Source: Planctellipticum variicoloris (lineage in GTDB: Bacteria > Planctomycetota > Planctomycetia > Planctomycetales > Planctomycetaceae). From it: a DNA stretch of 64,000 nucleotides. Shown one piece after another: positions 9,396 to 18,115 of this stretch (the stretch's first letter is position 1; the number at the start of each line of letters is the position of its first letter). The stretch spans positions 186,001 to 250,000 of the forward strand of contig NZ_CP130886.1 of the NCBI RefSeq assembly GCF_030622045.1. Reading direction: 5' to 3'. The notes beneath the pieces were generated by a model. It worked only from the letters and a program-made list of their open reading frames with translations, ran no database searches and had not been told where the DNA came from. The translations under genes and the position numbers were made by a program.

Positions 9396-9596
9396 ATGCC
9401 CACGTTCGCCGAAGAGATGGTGGCCCAGCTCGAAACGCTGCTGCGTGTGAACGTCGGCGTCCAGACCGTCACGTTCGGCGGTCAGACGGTCAGCTACGCC
9501 GACCTGCAGCAGCAGTACCAACGCTGGAAGGCCCAGGCCGCCCGCGAGACCGGCAAACGGCCCTTCATTCGCTCCCTCACGATGGAGGGGCCATGA
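9396..9596 (+). CDS. Phage head-tail joining protein, gpW-like
   Basis: This 66-residue protein resembles the small gpW family that joins phage heads and tails. It has an N-terminal helix (EEMVAQLETLL), a beta pair (VQTVTFGGQTVSY) and a C-terminal helix (LQQQYQRWKAQAARETG) before a short basic tail. The start follows AGGAAGGTCGCG. Its stop overlaps the next ATG as ATGA, the tight packing usual in phage structural operons. No capsid or tail genes follow, so it is a stranded prophage relic even though the frame is intact. Confidence 0.7.
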   Translation: MPTFAEEMVAQLETLLRVNVGVQTVTFGGQTVSYADLQQQYQRWKAQAARETGKRPFIRSLTMEGP

Positions 9597-9670
9597 GCGC
9601 TTCCGGCCTCTGGCAGAGTGCGACCGGCCTGTTCGACGCCGGCCTGCGTCAGTCCCGGACCGCAGCCGGC
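9593..9670 (+). pseudogene. Severed 5' end of a phage gene, possibly portal
   Basis: The frame starting in the ATGA overlap reads MSASGLWQSATGLFDAG and then loses protein character. In phage operons the portal gene commonly follows gpW, so this is probably the first two dozen codons of a portal or similar gene cut by deletion. Identification is tentative because of its length. Confidence 0.35.
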
Positions 9671-9994
9671 GATGGTCGCGCAGCCCCCTGTCGGCCACGG
9701 CCGCGGCGACGCGTTGGACCTCAAGGAAGACCCGCGTATCCGGAAAAACCGCGCCACAACGTCGCCAACGAACGCCATTCCGTTCGCAGTTGTGAGGATT
9801 TTCGCGAGTTGTCTTCGCGGCCTTTGACGCTCCACACAAATCATGGCAGCATGGTCGCTGTCGCGAATCAACCGACTGTGGCTGCAGGGTTCCGGCGTCG
9901 CAAATCGGGACGGCCGAGTCCGTGTGTTCATTAGAGTCAGTCGCAGTGGGCATTCGCGCAGGCTGATTTTCTGGTTCGTCGCAACAGGCGCACT
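9671..9994. other. Intergenic region, deletion junction, nothing recognised
   Basis: The 324 bases after the phage relic hold no credible gene. They end at the RND operon, whose promoter is expected here. The sequence becomes less GC-rich around 9740-9870, but no consensus promoter could be assigned. Confidence 0.45.
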
Positions 9995-11200
9995 ATGGTC
10001 ACTCCGCTGATCTCTCCCGCTCGGACGGCATTGTGTCTGCTGGCGGGCCTCGTGCTGGTCGGCTGCGCAAAGCCGCCCGAACCTCTCCCCATCCCTCCCC
10101 CGCGCGTGACGGTGCAGCACCCGCTGCAGCGCGACGAACTCAACTACAACGAGTACAACGGCTGGGCCGACGCTTCGGCGACCGTGGAGGTCCGCTCGCG
10201 GGTCCGCGGCCATATCAAAGAAGTCCTGTTCAAAGACGGCCAGTTCGTCAATGCCGGCGACAAGCTCTTCGAACTCGATCGGGAGCCGTTCGAGGCCGAG
10301 TATCTTGTCGCGACCAGCAAAGTCGGCGTCGCGGAAGCTCAGCTCGCGTTTGAGATCGAGGAAGAAAAGCGTCAGAAAGAGCTGTTCGCAAAGAACGTCG
10401 TGACGCAGTCTGAGCTGGACAGGGTCATCGCGACGCGGAGGTCCTGGGAAGCCAACGTGGCGGCGGCGAAGGCGGAAGCCGAGCGGAAGAAGCTGGATCG
10501 CGACTACGCGACGATTGCGGCGCCGATGCCGGGCAAGATCGGTCAGGCCAAACTGGTCGCGGGCAATCTTGTGGGAGCCGGCGGAAGCGATCCGCTCCTC
10601 ACGACCATCGTGTCGGTGAATCCCATCTATGTCTATTTCAACGTCGATGAACGGGGAGTGCTGGAGTTTCGCCGGTTGCATCCGGAGATCAAAGGGAGTT
10701 CTCCCGAGAAGCCACCGGAGATCCCGATCGAATTTGGCCTGGAAACCGACGTCGGTTATCCGCGCAAAGGCAAGATTGACTTCCGGGAGAACAAGATCGA
10801 TGCCTCGACGGGGACGATCATCGTTCGCGGAACGGCGGACAACGCCGACGAGGTGATCCTGCCGGGGAGCCGCGTCCGTGTCCGCGTGCCGCTGACGAAC
10901 AAGCCCTACCCGGCGACGCTCGTGCCCGATCTGGCGGTGCTCAGCGACCAGGATCAGCGGTATCTGCTCTGCTTGAATGACAAGTCGGAAGTCATTCGCC
11001 GCAACATCACGCTGGGCCGGCTGATGGCGGACGGGATGCGGGTCATCCTGCCGGGGCCGGCGGACGAGGAGCCGGTGACGGCGGACGACTGGGTCATCGT
11101 CGATGGCCTCCAGCGGGCGCGGATCAACTACCCGGTCGAGCCCAGGGATAAGGACGGGGAGGCTGTCGCCGTGACGGCGACGGCTGACGCCGCAAAGTGA
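9995..11200 (+). CDS. RND efflux periplasmic adaptor (MexA/AcrA type) lipoprotein
   Basis: This 401-residue membrane fusion protein links an inner-membrane RND pump to an outer-membrane channel. A lipobox (LVGC) places the lipidated Cys at residue 24. The biotinyl-lipoyl halves are VEVRSRVRGHIKEVLFKDGQ with FVNAGDKLFELD near 70-100 and DRDYATIAAPMPGKIG near 170. A coiled-coil hairpin lies between them (about 105-165), and beta-barrel and membrane-proximal parts follow. It is 82 bases upstream of the pump gene, so the two are almost certainly one operon. No TolC-type gene is nearby; the channel must be encoded elsewhere. Confidence 0.93.
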   Translation: MVTPLISPARTALCLLAGLVLVGCAKPPEPLPIPPPRVTVQHPLQRDELNYNEYNGWADASATVEVRSRVRGHIKEVLFKDGQFVNAGDKLFELDREPFEAEYLVATSKVGVAEAQLAFEIEEEKRQKELFAKNVVTQSELDRVIATRRSWEANVAAAKAEAERKKLDRDYATIAAPMPGKIGQAKLVAGNLVGAGGSDPLLTTIVSVNPIYVYFNVDERGVLEFRRLHPEIKGSSPEKPPEIPIEFGLETDVGYPRKGKIDFRENKIDASTGTIIVRGTADNADEVILPGSRVRVRVPLTNKPYPATLVPDLAVLSDQDQRYLLCLNDKSEVIRRNITLGRLMADGMRVILPGPADEEPVTADDWVIVDGLQRARINYPVEPRDKDGEAVAVTATADAAK

Positions 11201-11282
11201 ATTCAGGCGACAGCGGTCGGCCGCAGCGCGGCCCAGGTCTTTGGTCCCGGTTTCACAACGCCCCTGGCTCGACGGATTGCCC

Positions 11283-14200
11283 ATGATCTCCCACTTCTTC
11301 ATCGATCGGCCGATCTTCGCCACCGTGCTGTCGGTGGTGATCGTGATTGTCGGCACGGTCTCGGCGACGCAGTTGCCGATTGCGCAGTATCCCGAGGTCG
11401 CGCCCCCCGTCGTGCAGGTGACGGCGACCTATCCCGGGGCCAACGCCGTCACCGTCGCGGAGACCGTGGCGACGCCGATCGAACTGGAGATCAACGGCGT
11501 CGAGCGGATGCTCTACATGGCGTCGAAGTGCACCAACGACGGCCAGATGAACCTGGACGTGACGTTCGAGCTGGGCACCAACCTCGACATGGCGCAGGTG
11601 CTGGTGCAGAACCGCGTGAGCGTCGCCCAGGCCAAGCTGCCGGAGGAAGTGAAGAAGATCGGGGTGACGACGAAGAAGAAGTCGCCCAGCATCCTGATGT
11701 GCGTCAACCTGATCTCTCCCGATCAGCGATACAACCAGCTCTATCTCAGCAACTACGCGGCGCTCAACGTCAAGGACGATCTGGCCCGCGTGAAGGGTGT
11801 CGGCGACGTCGCCTTTCTCGGGCCGCGCGATTACAGCATGCGGATCTGGCTCGACCCGACGAAACTCGCCGCGCGGCAGATGACGGCCGGCGACGTGGTG
11901 CGGGCGGTTCAGGAGCAGAACGTGCAGGTCGCCGCGGGGCGCCTGGGGCAGCCGCCGACCCCCGCCGACCTGAGCGTGCCGTTTCAGATTCCGATCAACG
12001 CGCAGGGACGGCTGACGACCGAAGCGCAGTTCGCGGAGATCATCCTGAAGACCGGCGACAACGGTCAACTGGTCTATCTGCGCGACGTGGTGCGGGATGC
12101 GACGTTCGATGCGCAGGGCCGGCCGCTGCAGAAAGGGGTCGAGCTGGGGGCAAAGAATTACGACGTCAACAGCTACCTCGACGGTCAGCCGAGCGTGACG
12201 CTGGCGGTTTTCCAGTTGCCCGGATCGAACGCGCTGGAAACGGCCGACATGATCCGGACCCGGATGGAAGTCCTCAAGCAGGACTTCCCCGCAGGAGTCG
12301 ACTACCGGATCGAGTACGACACGACCGTGTTCGTCGAGGAGTCGATCACCAGCGTCTATCACACGCTGATCGAAGCCTTCGTGCTGGTGTTCGTCGTGGT
12401 GCTGGTGTTTCTGCAGAACTGGCGCGCAACCCTGATTCCGATGGTCGCCGTTCCCGTGTCGCTGGTGGGAACATTCGCGATCATGTCGGGCCTCGGATTC
12501 TCCCTGAACAACCTCTCGCTGTTCGGGCTGGTGCTGGCGATCGGCATCGTCGTCGACGACGCGATCGTGGTTGTCGAAAACGTCGAACGCTGGATGGCGC
12601 AGGGGATGTCTCCCCGAGACGCCAGCCGGCGGGCGATGGAAGAAGTCACCGGCCCGGTCATCGCTATCTCGCTCGTGCTCTGCGCCGTCTTCATCCCGAC
12701 CGCGTTCATGGCGGGAATCAGCGGACAATTCTATAAGCAGTTCGCCCTGACGATTGCCGCCTCGACGGTGATCTCCGCATTTAACTCGCTCACGCTCAGC
12801 CCGGCCCTCTGCGCCGTCCTGCTGAAACCCCACGTGCACGGCCACGCCCGGCAGGAAGCCCTGCCGAAGCTGGGGATCGCCCTGCTGGGCGGTCTGGCGG
12901 CTTACGTGTTCCTGCTCGGACCGGCGATCGGTCTGCTGGGGCTGGACGCCGGCGACCACGAAGGCGGCGGCCACGGCGGACCGACTGGGCCGGCCTGGCT
13001 CCGGATCAGCCTGTTTGTCGGCGGATTCGTGGCCGGCTGGTTCTTGAGTTTTATCGTCAATCGCGTGCTGGACGCCGGATTCAAGGCGTTCAACTGGTCG
13101 TTCGACGTCGCGATCAAGGGCTACGGCGCCATCGTCGGCCTGTTCCTGCGGCTGGCGGTAATCCTGCTGGTGGTCTATGGCGGACTGATGGGGCTGACGT
13201 TCGTCACGCTGACCAGCGTCCCGATCGGATTCATCCCGGAGCAGGACAAGGGCTATCTGGTCATCAATGCGCAGTTGCCCGACGGGGCCAGCCTGGAGCG
13301 GACCGACCAGTTGATCCGGAAACTCAGCGAAAAAGCCCGCGCAGTCCCCGGTGTGGCCCATACGATCGACCTGTCGGGCTACTCGACAATTCTCAGCACC
13401 AACCTGAGCAACGCGGGCGGGATGTTCGTGATTCTGGCCCCGTTTGAAGAGCGGGCCGGCGTGGCGGCGCTCGCCGCTCCCGCCGTCGCCCGCGAGCTGC
13501 GAAAGGTCTTCAGCGAGTTCCGGGAAGCGCAGATCGCCGTGTTCGGGGCGCCCCCCGTCGACGGATTGGGAAGCACGGGCGGTTTCAAACTCCAGATCGA
13601 AGATCGCCGGGGCGCGGGGCTTCGCGCGTTGCAGGGAGCAGTGCAGAATCTGCGCGAAGAAGGCGCTCAGGATCCGCGGCTCGCCGGCCTGATTTCGACC
13701 TTCAGCGTCTCGCAGCCTCAATTGTATATCGACATCGACCGGGAAAAGGCCAAGGCGATCGGCGTCGCGCTGCCGGAGATCCACACCGCGCTGCAGTCGT
13801 ATCTGGGGGCGGCGTATGTGAACGACTTCACGTTCCAGAATCGGAGCTGGCAGGTCAACGTGCAGGCCGATCCCCGATACCGGACACGCGTCGAAGACGT
13901 CGGAAAGCTCGAAGTGCGGACGGCGGCGGGCGTCCGCGTGCCGCTGCGGACCCTGATCCAGCTTCGCGAGACCAGCGGCCCGGCGATCGTCAACCGGTAC
14001 AAGCTGTTTCCATCCGCCGAAGTCAACGGCAACACGGCTCCCGGCACCAGTTCCGGTCAGGCGGTCCAGATCATGAACGAACTGGCCGGCCGGTCGCTGC
14101 CGTCCACGATGGGCTTCGAATGGACCGAACTGACGTACCAGCAGATTCTGGCGGGCGAGGACCTGCTCACCAAGCTGGTCTTTCCGCTGGCGGTCGTCTT

Positions 14201-14702
14201 CGTGTTCCTCGTCCTGGCGGCTCAGTACGAGAGCTGGACGCTGCCGATGTCGATCATTCTGATCGTGCCGATGTGCATCCTGGCGGCAATGGTCGGCGTC
14301 CTGCTGAACCGCCTGGATAACAACATCTTCGTGCAGATCGGCCTGGTCGTGCTGGTGGGACTGGCCGCCAAAAACGCCATTCTGATCGTCGAATTTGCGA
14401 AGCAGCTCCAGGACGAGGGAAAGCCGCTGTTCGAAGCCACGGTCGACGCCTGCAAGTTGCGCCTGCGTCCGATTCTGATGACGTCGTTCGCGTTTATTCT
14501 CGGCGTGGTGCCGCTCGTCCGCGCCAGCGGCGCCGGCGCCGAAATGCGCAGCACGCTCGGGATTGCAGTTTTCAGCGGTATGCTGGGCGTCACGATTTTC
14601 GGCGTGCTGTTCACGCCGGTGTTCTTCTACGTGATTCGCTGGTTCACCACGCCTCGCGTCCAGCCAGTCGCGCCGACGGCTGACGCAGACTCGCATCCCT
14701 GA
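11283..14702 (+). CDS. RND multidrug efflux pump, HAE1 type
   Basis: This 1139-residue inner-membrane proton-driven exporter begins in classic form (MISHFFIDRPIFATVLS). The paired Asp of TM4 are in GIVVDDAIVVVENVERWM and the TM10 Lys is in GLAAKNAILIVEFAKQLQ; these form the proton relay. Two large periplasmic loops separate the membrane bundles. It is about 100 residues longer than AcrB. The excess lies between the two halves and reads as two extra hydrophobic segments around a Gly/His/Asp-rich loop (DAGDHEGGGHGGPTGP, near residues 560-575). The start at 11283 is chosen by homology of the N-terminus. Substrates cannot be predicted. Confidence 0.95.
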   Translation: MISHFFIDRPIFATVLSVVIVIVGTVSATQLPIAQYPEVAPPVVQVTATYPGANAVTVAETVATPIELEINGVERMLYMASKCTNDGQMNLDVTFELGTNLDMAQVLVQNRVSVAQAKLPEEVKKIGVTTKKKSPSILMCVNLISPDQRYNQLYLSNYAALNVKDDLARVKGVGDVAFLGPRDYSMRIWLDPTKLAARQMTAGDVVRAVQEQNVQVAAGRLGQPPTPADLSVPFQIPINAQGRLTTEAQFAEIILKTGDNGQLVYLRDVVRDATFDAQGRPLQKGVELGAKNYDVNSYLDGQPSVTLAVFQLPGSNALETADMIRTRMEVLKQDFPAGVDYRIEYDTTVFVEESITSVYHTLIEAFVLVFVVVLVFLQNWRATLIPMVAVPVSLVGTFAIMSGLGFSLNNLSLFGLVLAIGIVVDDAIVVVENVERWMAQGMSPRDASRRAMEEVTGPVIAISLVLCAVFIPTAFMAGISGQFYKQFALTIAASTVISAFNSLTLSPALCAVLLKPHVHGHARQEALPKLGIALLGGLAAYVFLLGPAIGLLGLDAGDHEGGGHGGPTGPAWLRISLFVGGFVAGWFLSFIVNRVLDAGFKAFNWSFDVAIKGYGAIVGLFLRLAVILLVVYGGLMGLTFVTLTSVPIGFIPEQDKGYLVINAQLPDGASLERTDQLIRKLSEKARAVPGVAHTIDLSGYSTILSTNLSNAGGMFVILAPFEERAGVAALAAPAVARELRKVFSEFREAQIAVFGAPPVDGLGSTGGFKLQIEDRRGAGLRALQGAVQNLREEGAQDPRLAGLISTFSVSQPQLYIDIDREKAKAIGVALPEIHTALQSYLGAAYVNDFTFQNRSWQVNVQADPRYRTRVEDVGKLEVRTAAGVRVPLRTLIQLRETSGPAIVNRYKLFPSAEVNGNTAPGTSSGQAVQIMNELAGRSLPSTMGFEWTELTYQQILAGEDLLTKLVFPLAVVFVFLVLAAQYESWTLPMSIILIVPMCILAAMVGVLLNRLDNNIFVQIGLVVLVGLAAKNAILIVEFAKQLQDEGKPLFEATVDACKLRLRPILMTSFAFILGVVPLVRASGAGAEMRSTLGIAVFSGMLGVTIFGVLFTPVFFYVIRWFTTPRVQPVAPTADADSHP

Positions 14703-14924
14703 CGACTTGCCCGCCCGCGGCTGGCAGGTCCGATTTGCCGTTGAGTTCTTTGCCGGACGCGATGATCTCTCGCTCACCTCATCGCGCCGCAGGCTTTCAC
14801 CGGGACGTATTTGTCCTGATGCATGACATCCAAGACATGGATCCGCCAAGGCCGATCTCTGAGCGAGGCGTATCGCTGAGGCATCGACGGGGGCGGCCCA
14901 TCCCTCTGACAGGAGGCTCGTTCC

Positions 14925-15818
14925 ATGAGACGCATGCTGCTGATTTGCCTGAGCACGTTGACGCTGGCTCCCGCCAGTCTTCCGGGACAGGAGTCCGCGC
15001 AGCCGCCCGCTGCGGAGACGCTGATCCGCCAGGGAGTCGAAACCTACGTGAAGGCTTTCAACGACCGCGACGCGACGGCGCTGGCCGCGCAGTGGTCGCC
15101 CGAGGCCGTGTATGAGAACCGGCTGACGGGTGAAGAAGTCACAGGGCGGGCGGCGATCGCCGAGCAGTTCACGAAGCAGTTCAAAGAACTCCCCGACCTG
15201 AAGATGGAGATCAACGTCGAGTCGATCCGATTGTTGTCGCCGAATGCCGCCGTCGAACAGGGGGTCGCGAAACTGTTGTCCCCGAAGACGGAGCCGGAAG
15301 AGGTCAGCTACACGGCCCTCTACGTCCGGCAGGACGGCAAGTGGCTGCTCGACCGCGTGACGGACGGCGACACGGACTCGCCGCCGTCGAATTACGGGCG
15401 GCTCAAGTCGCTGGAGTGGCTCATCGGGGACTGGGTCGACCAGGACGAGCAGGTCAGCATCGAAACCAGTTGCCACTGGGCGAAGAATCAGAATTTCCTG
15501 GTGCGGTCGTTCGCGGTTTCCGCGGGAGGCGCAATCGATACATCGGGGATGCAGGTCATCGGCTGGGATCCCGCGGTGAAGAAGATCCGCTCGTGGACGT
15601 TCGACTCGGACGGCGGATTCGCAGAGGCGACGTGGACGCAGCAGGACGATCGGTGGTTCATCCGCAATACGGGCGTCCTCAGCGACGGCCGCAAGGCGTC
15701 GATGGTCAACGTGATGCGGAAGCTCGACGACAACTCCTTCTCCTGGCAGACCATCGAACGGACGGTGGGCGGCGAACTGCTGCCCAACATCAACGAAGTG
15801 GAAGTCGTGCGTAAGTAG
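14925..15818 (+). CDS. Exported SnoaL/DUF4440-like protein
   Basis: This 297-residue protein has a signal peptide and then an NTF2-like cone domain at about residues 30-145. Marks are YVKAFNDRDATALAAQWSP, TGRAAIAEQF and YVRQDGKWLLDRV, the pattern of the SgcJ/EcaC/DUF4440 families, which often bind small ligands. The C-terminal half (from about 155) has SLEWLIGDWVDQ and WDPAVKKIRSW and looks like a lipocalin-type barrel seen in related planctomycete proteins. An excellent AGGAGG sits ten bases before the ATG. The next gene starts 61 bases downstream and may be co-transcribed. The molecular role is unknown. Confidence 0.8.
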   Translation: MRRMLLICLSTLTLAPASLPGQESAQPPAAETLIRQGVETYVKAFNDRDATALAAQWSPEAVYENRLTGEEVTGRAAIAEQFTKQFKELPDLKMEINVESIRLLSPNAAVEQGVAKLLSPKTEPEEVSYTALYVRQDGKWLLDRVTDGDTDSPPSNYGRLKSLEWLIGDWVDQDEQVSIETSCHWAKNQNFLVRSFAVSAGGAIDTSGMQVIGWDPAVKKIRSWTFDSDGGFAEATWTQQDDRWFIRNTGVLSDGRKASMVNVMRKLDDNSFSWQTIERTVGGELLPNINEVEVVRK

Positions 15819-15879
15819 ACGCCGGCGTGTCCCCCGTGTCCCTTTCGATTCTGCATTCAGACACCAGACAGGTGACAAC

Positions 15880-17307
15880 ATGAAACGTAGCGCATGGTCG
15901 ATGATGGTCCTGGCCGCGATACTGCTCCTGGCGAATGACGACTTGCTCGCCCGCGGCGGCGGCCGTGGTGGTGGTGGCGGCGGAGGAGGGGCGAGAGCCG
16001 GCGGTGGCGGTGGTGGCATGGCTCGTCCGTCGGCTCCGGCCGCGGGCCGATCTCCTTCCATGAGTCGTCCTGCGGCCCCGGCAGCACGTCCAAGCCCCAG
16101 CCCGGGAGCCAGCCGCCCGGCGACAGGAGGCGCCGCGGGCGCCCGACCGCCAGCGGCCGGCGCCCGACCGGCAGCCGGTGGAGCCGGAGGCGCGGCACGT
16201 CCCGCAACGGGCGCGGTCGGCGGTGCACGTCCCGGTGGAGCGGCTCCAGGTGTCGCGGGAGGGCGGCCGAGCGCCGGACAGTTGAATAACTTCCTCGACG
16301 TCCCGCGCGCCTCAACCGGGGCCGTAGGGGCCGGCGGGGCGCGTCCCGGCGGCGCTGCCGGAGATTTTCTGCAGCAGGGGAATCGTCCCGCTCAGACGCC
16401 GGCCCGTCCGGGCGCTGCAACGTTGCCGGGCCTCGGCGCGGCAGCCGGCGCGGGTGGCGCTCTCGGCGCCGCTGCGGCAGCCCGACCCGGCGCCGGTTTG
16501 CCAGGCACAGGTCGTCCTGGTGCTGTTCGCCCTGGCGCCGATCGTCCAGTCGCCGATCGTCCGGGTGCAGGTGCGGATGGCAGCCGGCGACAGAATCTGC
16601 AGGACAATCAGGCCGGGCGAATCGAGAACCGCGAGCAGTGGACGCAGAATCGCGGCGACCGGGTCGATCAGATTCACGACCAGATTCACGATCAGTACCC
16701 CGTCCGCGCCTTCTGGAACGACCACCCTGTGTGGGGCGCCTGGGCGATCACGCGTCCCTACCGCTGGGCCACCTGGGTCGCTCTCGGCGGCTGGTGCGGC
16801 TACGGAGAGTCGGCAGCGGTCAGCTACAACTATGGGGACAGCGTCTATTACCAGGACGGCGCCGTCTACAGCGGCGACCAGCAGATCGCGACGGAAGAAG
16901 AGTACGCGCAGCAGGCCGCGGATATCGCCGCGAGCGCGCCCGAAACGCCCCCCGACCAGATGGAATGGATGTCGCTGGGGGTATTTGCACTGACCCAGGA
17001 TGGACAGGCCTCCGGTCCGCCGCCAACGCTCTACATGCAACTGGTCATCAGCAAGCAGGGGGTGATCCAGGGGACGCTCAACAACACGCTCACCGGCGAG
17101 TCGCAGACCCTGGAAGGAATGGTGGACGCCAAGAGTCAGCGGGCAGCCTGGGGGATTACCGGGAAAGAACGGCCGATTGTCGAGTGCGGCATCTCGAACC
17201 TGACGCAGGACTCGGCCCCCGCGCTGATGCACTTTGCCGACGGAACGACCCAGCAGTGGCTGCTCGTACGACTGCCGGACCCGATGCCGGAAGCGCCGGC
17301 GAAATAG
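15880..17307 (+). CDS. Exported Gly/Ala/Pro/Arg-rich low-complexity protein
   Basis: This 475-residue protein has a signal peptide (ending near LLAR), then about 200 residues of low-complexity sequence. Poly-Gly comes first, followed by repeats of APAARPS, GARP and RPGA/RPVADRPG type. A Gln/Asn/Arg-rich stretch (near 235-265) and an aromatic patch (FWNDHPVWGAWAITRPYRWATW) follow. The C-terminal 150 residues are ordinary in composition. Planctomycete genomes hold many such proteins, sometimes labelled mu-protocadherin-like; a surface or cell-wall role is guessed. No enzyme motif is present. Confidence 0.75.
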   Translation: MKRSAWSMMVLAAILLLANDDLLARGGGRGGGGGGGGARAGGGGGGMARPSAPAAGRSPSMSRPAAPAARPSPSPGASRPATGGAAGARPPAAGARPAAGGAGGAARPATGAVGGARPGGAAPGVAGGRPSAGQLNNFLDVPRASTGAVGAGGARPGGAAGDFLQQGNRPAQTPARPGAATLPGLGAAAGAGGALGAAAAARPGAGLPGTGRPGAVRPGADRPVADRPGAGADGSRRQNLQDNQAGRIENREQWTQNRGDRVDQIHDQIHDQYPVRAFWNDHPVWGAWAITRPYRWATWVALGGWCGYGESAAVSYNYGDSVYYQDGAVYSGDQQIATEEEYAQQAADIAASAPETPPDQMEWMSLGVFALTQDGQASGPPPTLYMQLVISKQGVIQGTLNNTLTGESQTLEGMVDAKSQRAAWGITGKERPIVECGISNLTQDSAPALMHFADGTTQQWLLVRLPDPMPEAPAK

Positions 17308-17666
17308 ACTTTCAGGGTCGACGATCAGGTCAGCCCCGGTCGCCAGCGCTCGCGACCGGGATCGTGCCGCGCTTTCGGTGAGTCGACGAGGAAGACTGTG
17401 GCTGCAACGCAGAGCGTTTATCTCGATAGCTACGGGCAGCCTCGACTGCGCCGGTCGATCGTCGGTTTCCTCGACCTGCTGGGATTGTCCCAGATGGCCT
17501 TCGCTCGCACGAAGACGGCCAGTCGCGCCCGGCCCTACACGTGAGTGCGGCAAACCTGCACACTCGGTTTCCCGTTCACCCTGAGGAAGCCGCGCCGTGC
17601 CCGATGCCACTGCTGCGGGCGTTCGCGGGAAGGCGGAACAGTACGCGCGGGCGCTGCCGGGGGATG
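17308..17666. other. Convergent intergenic region with strong hairpin
   Basis: The 359 bases hold no credible gene. The main structure is the 9-base inverted repeat just after the preceding stop codon. The rest is the left edge of the restriction-modification island. Confidence 0.5.
17335..17360 (+). terminator. Hairpin CCCGGTCGC/GCGACCGGG, possible terminator
   Basis: A perfect 9-base stem with an 8-base loop lies 27 bases after the stop of the Gly-rich protein gene. There is no T-run, so intrinsic termination is doubtful; it may instead stabilise the mRNA 3' end. Confidence 0.45.
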
Positions 17667-18092
17667 TCAGTCTTCCGATGAGTCCAGGAACTGCGCGATC
17701 CGATCAATCGTTCGCAGTCGTCGAGACTTGGTAAGCTGACATTCCCAGACGACTAGCACTCTCCATCCGGCCTTGTGGAGCGCTCGACGGACGACACGAT
17801 CCCGCTGCTGATTTCGCTCGAATTTTGCCTTCCAATAGTCAACCCGAGACGCCGGCATTGAGCGACCGGCCGGGCAGGCATGCCGGTGCCAGAAGCAGCC
17901 ATGCACGAAGATGATGGCGTGCAGCTTGGGAAAGACGAGATCGGGGCAACCGGGAAGGTCCAGACGATGCAGGCGGAAGCGATAGCCGCGGCGGTGCAGT
18001 TCCCGACGGACGACCAGTTCGGGCTTTGTATCCGCGCCACGCACGCTGCGCATGACCGCCGACCGCTGCGACGGGGTGAACACGTCGGTCAC
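17667..18092 (-). CDS. vsr: Very short patch repair endonuclease (Vsr)
   Basis: This 141-residue protein nicks DNA 5' to T in T:G mismatches that arise by deamination of 5-methylcytosine. The active-site Asp is in LPGCPDLVFP and falls at residue 51, as in E. coli Vsr. The zinc-binding HGCFWHRHAC and the C-terminal WECQ motif are present. The GTG start at 18092 has AAGGGG upstream and gives a typical beginning (MTDVFTPSQRSAVM); a TTG at 18119 would overlap the preceding stop but lacks a ribosome site. It is the last gene of an operon behind the methyltransferase and its presumed restriction partner, the usual place for vsr. Confidence 0.93.
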   Translation of the reverse strand: MTDVFTPSQRSAVMRSVRGADTKPELVVRRELHRRGYRFRLHRLDLPGCPDLVFPKLHAIIFVHGCFWHRHACPAGRSMPASRVDYWKAKFERNQQRDRVVRRALHKAGWRVLVVWECQLTKSRRLRTIDRIAQFLDSSED

Positions 18093-18115
18093 GGGATGCC
18101 CCTTCGGATGCGGCG

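Noticed and set aside
9593-9934. The full 113-codon frame after the gpW-like gene as a real gene
   Set aside because: Only the first two dozen codons look like protein; the rest is Arg/Pro/Ser-rich and typical of non-coding sequence.
11253-16061. A 1602-codon open frame on the minus strand
   Set aside because: It lies antisense to the RND pump and the next genes. Its composition is the usual shadow of GC-rich codon bias, and it has no domain, ribosome site or signal.
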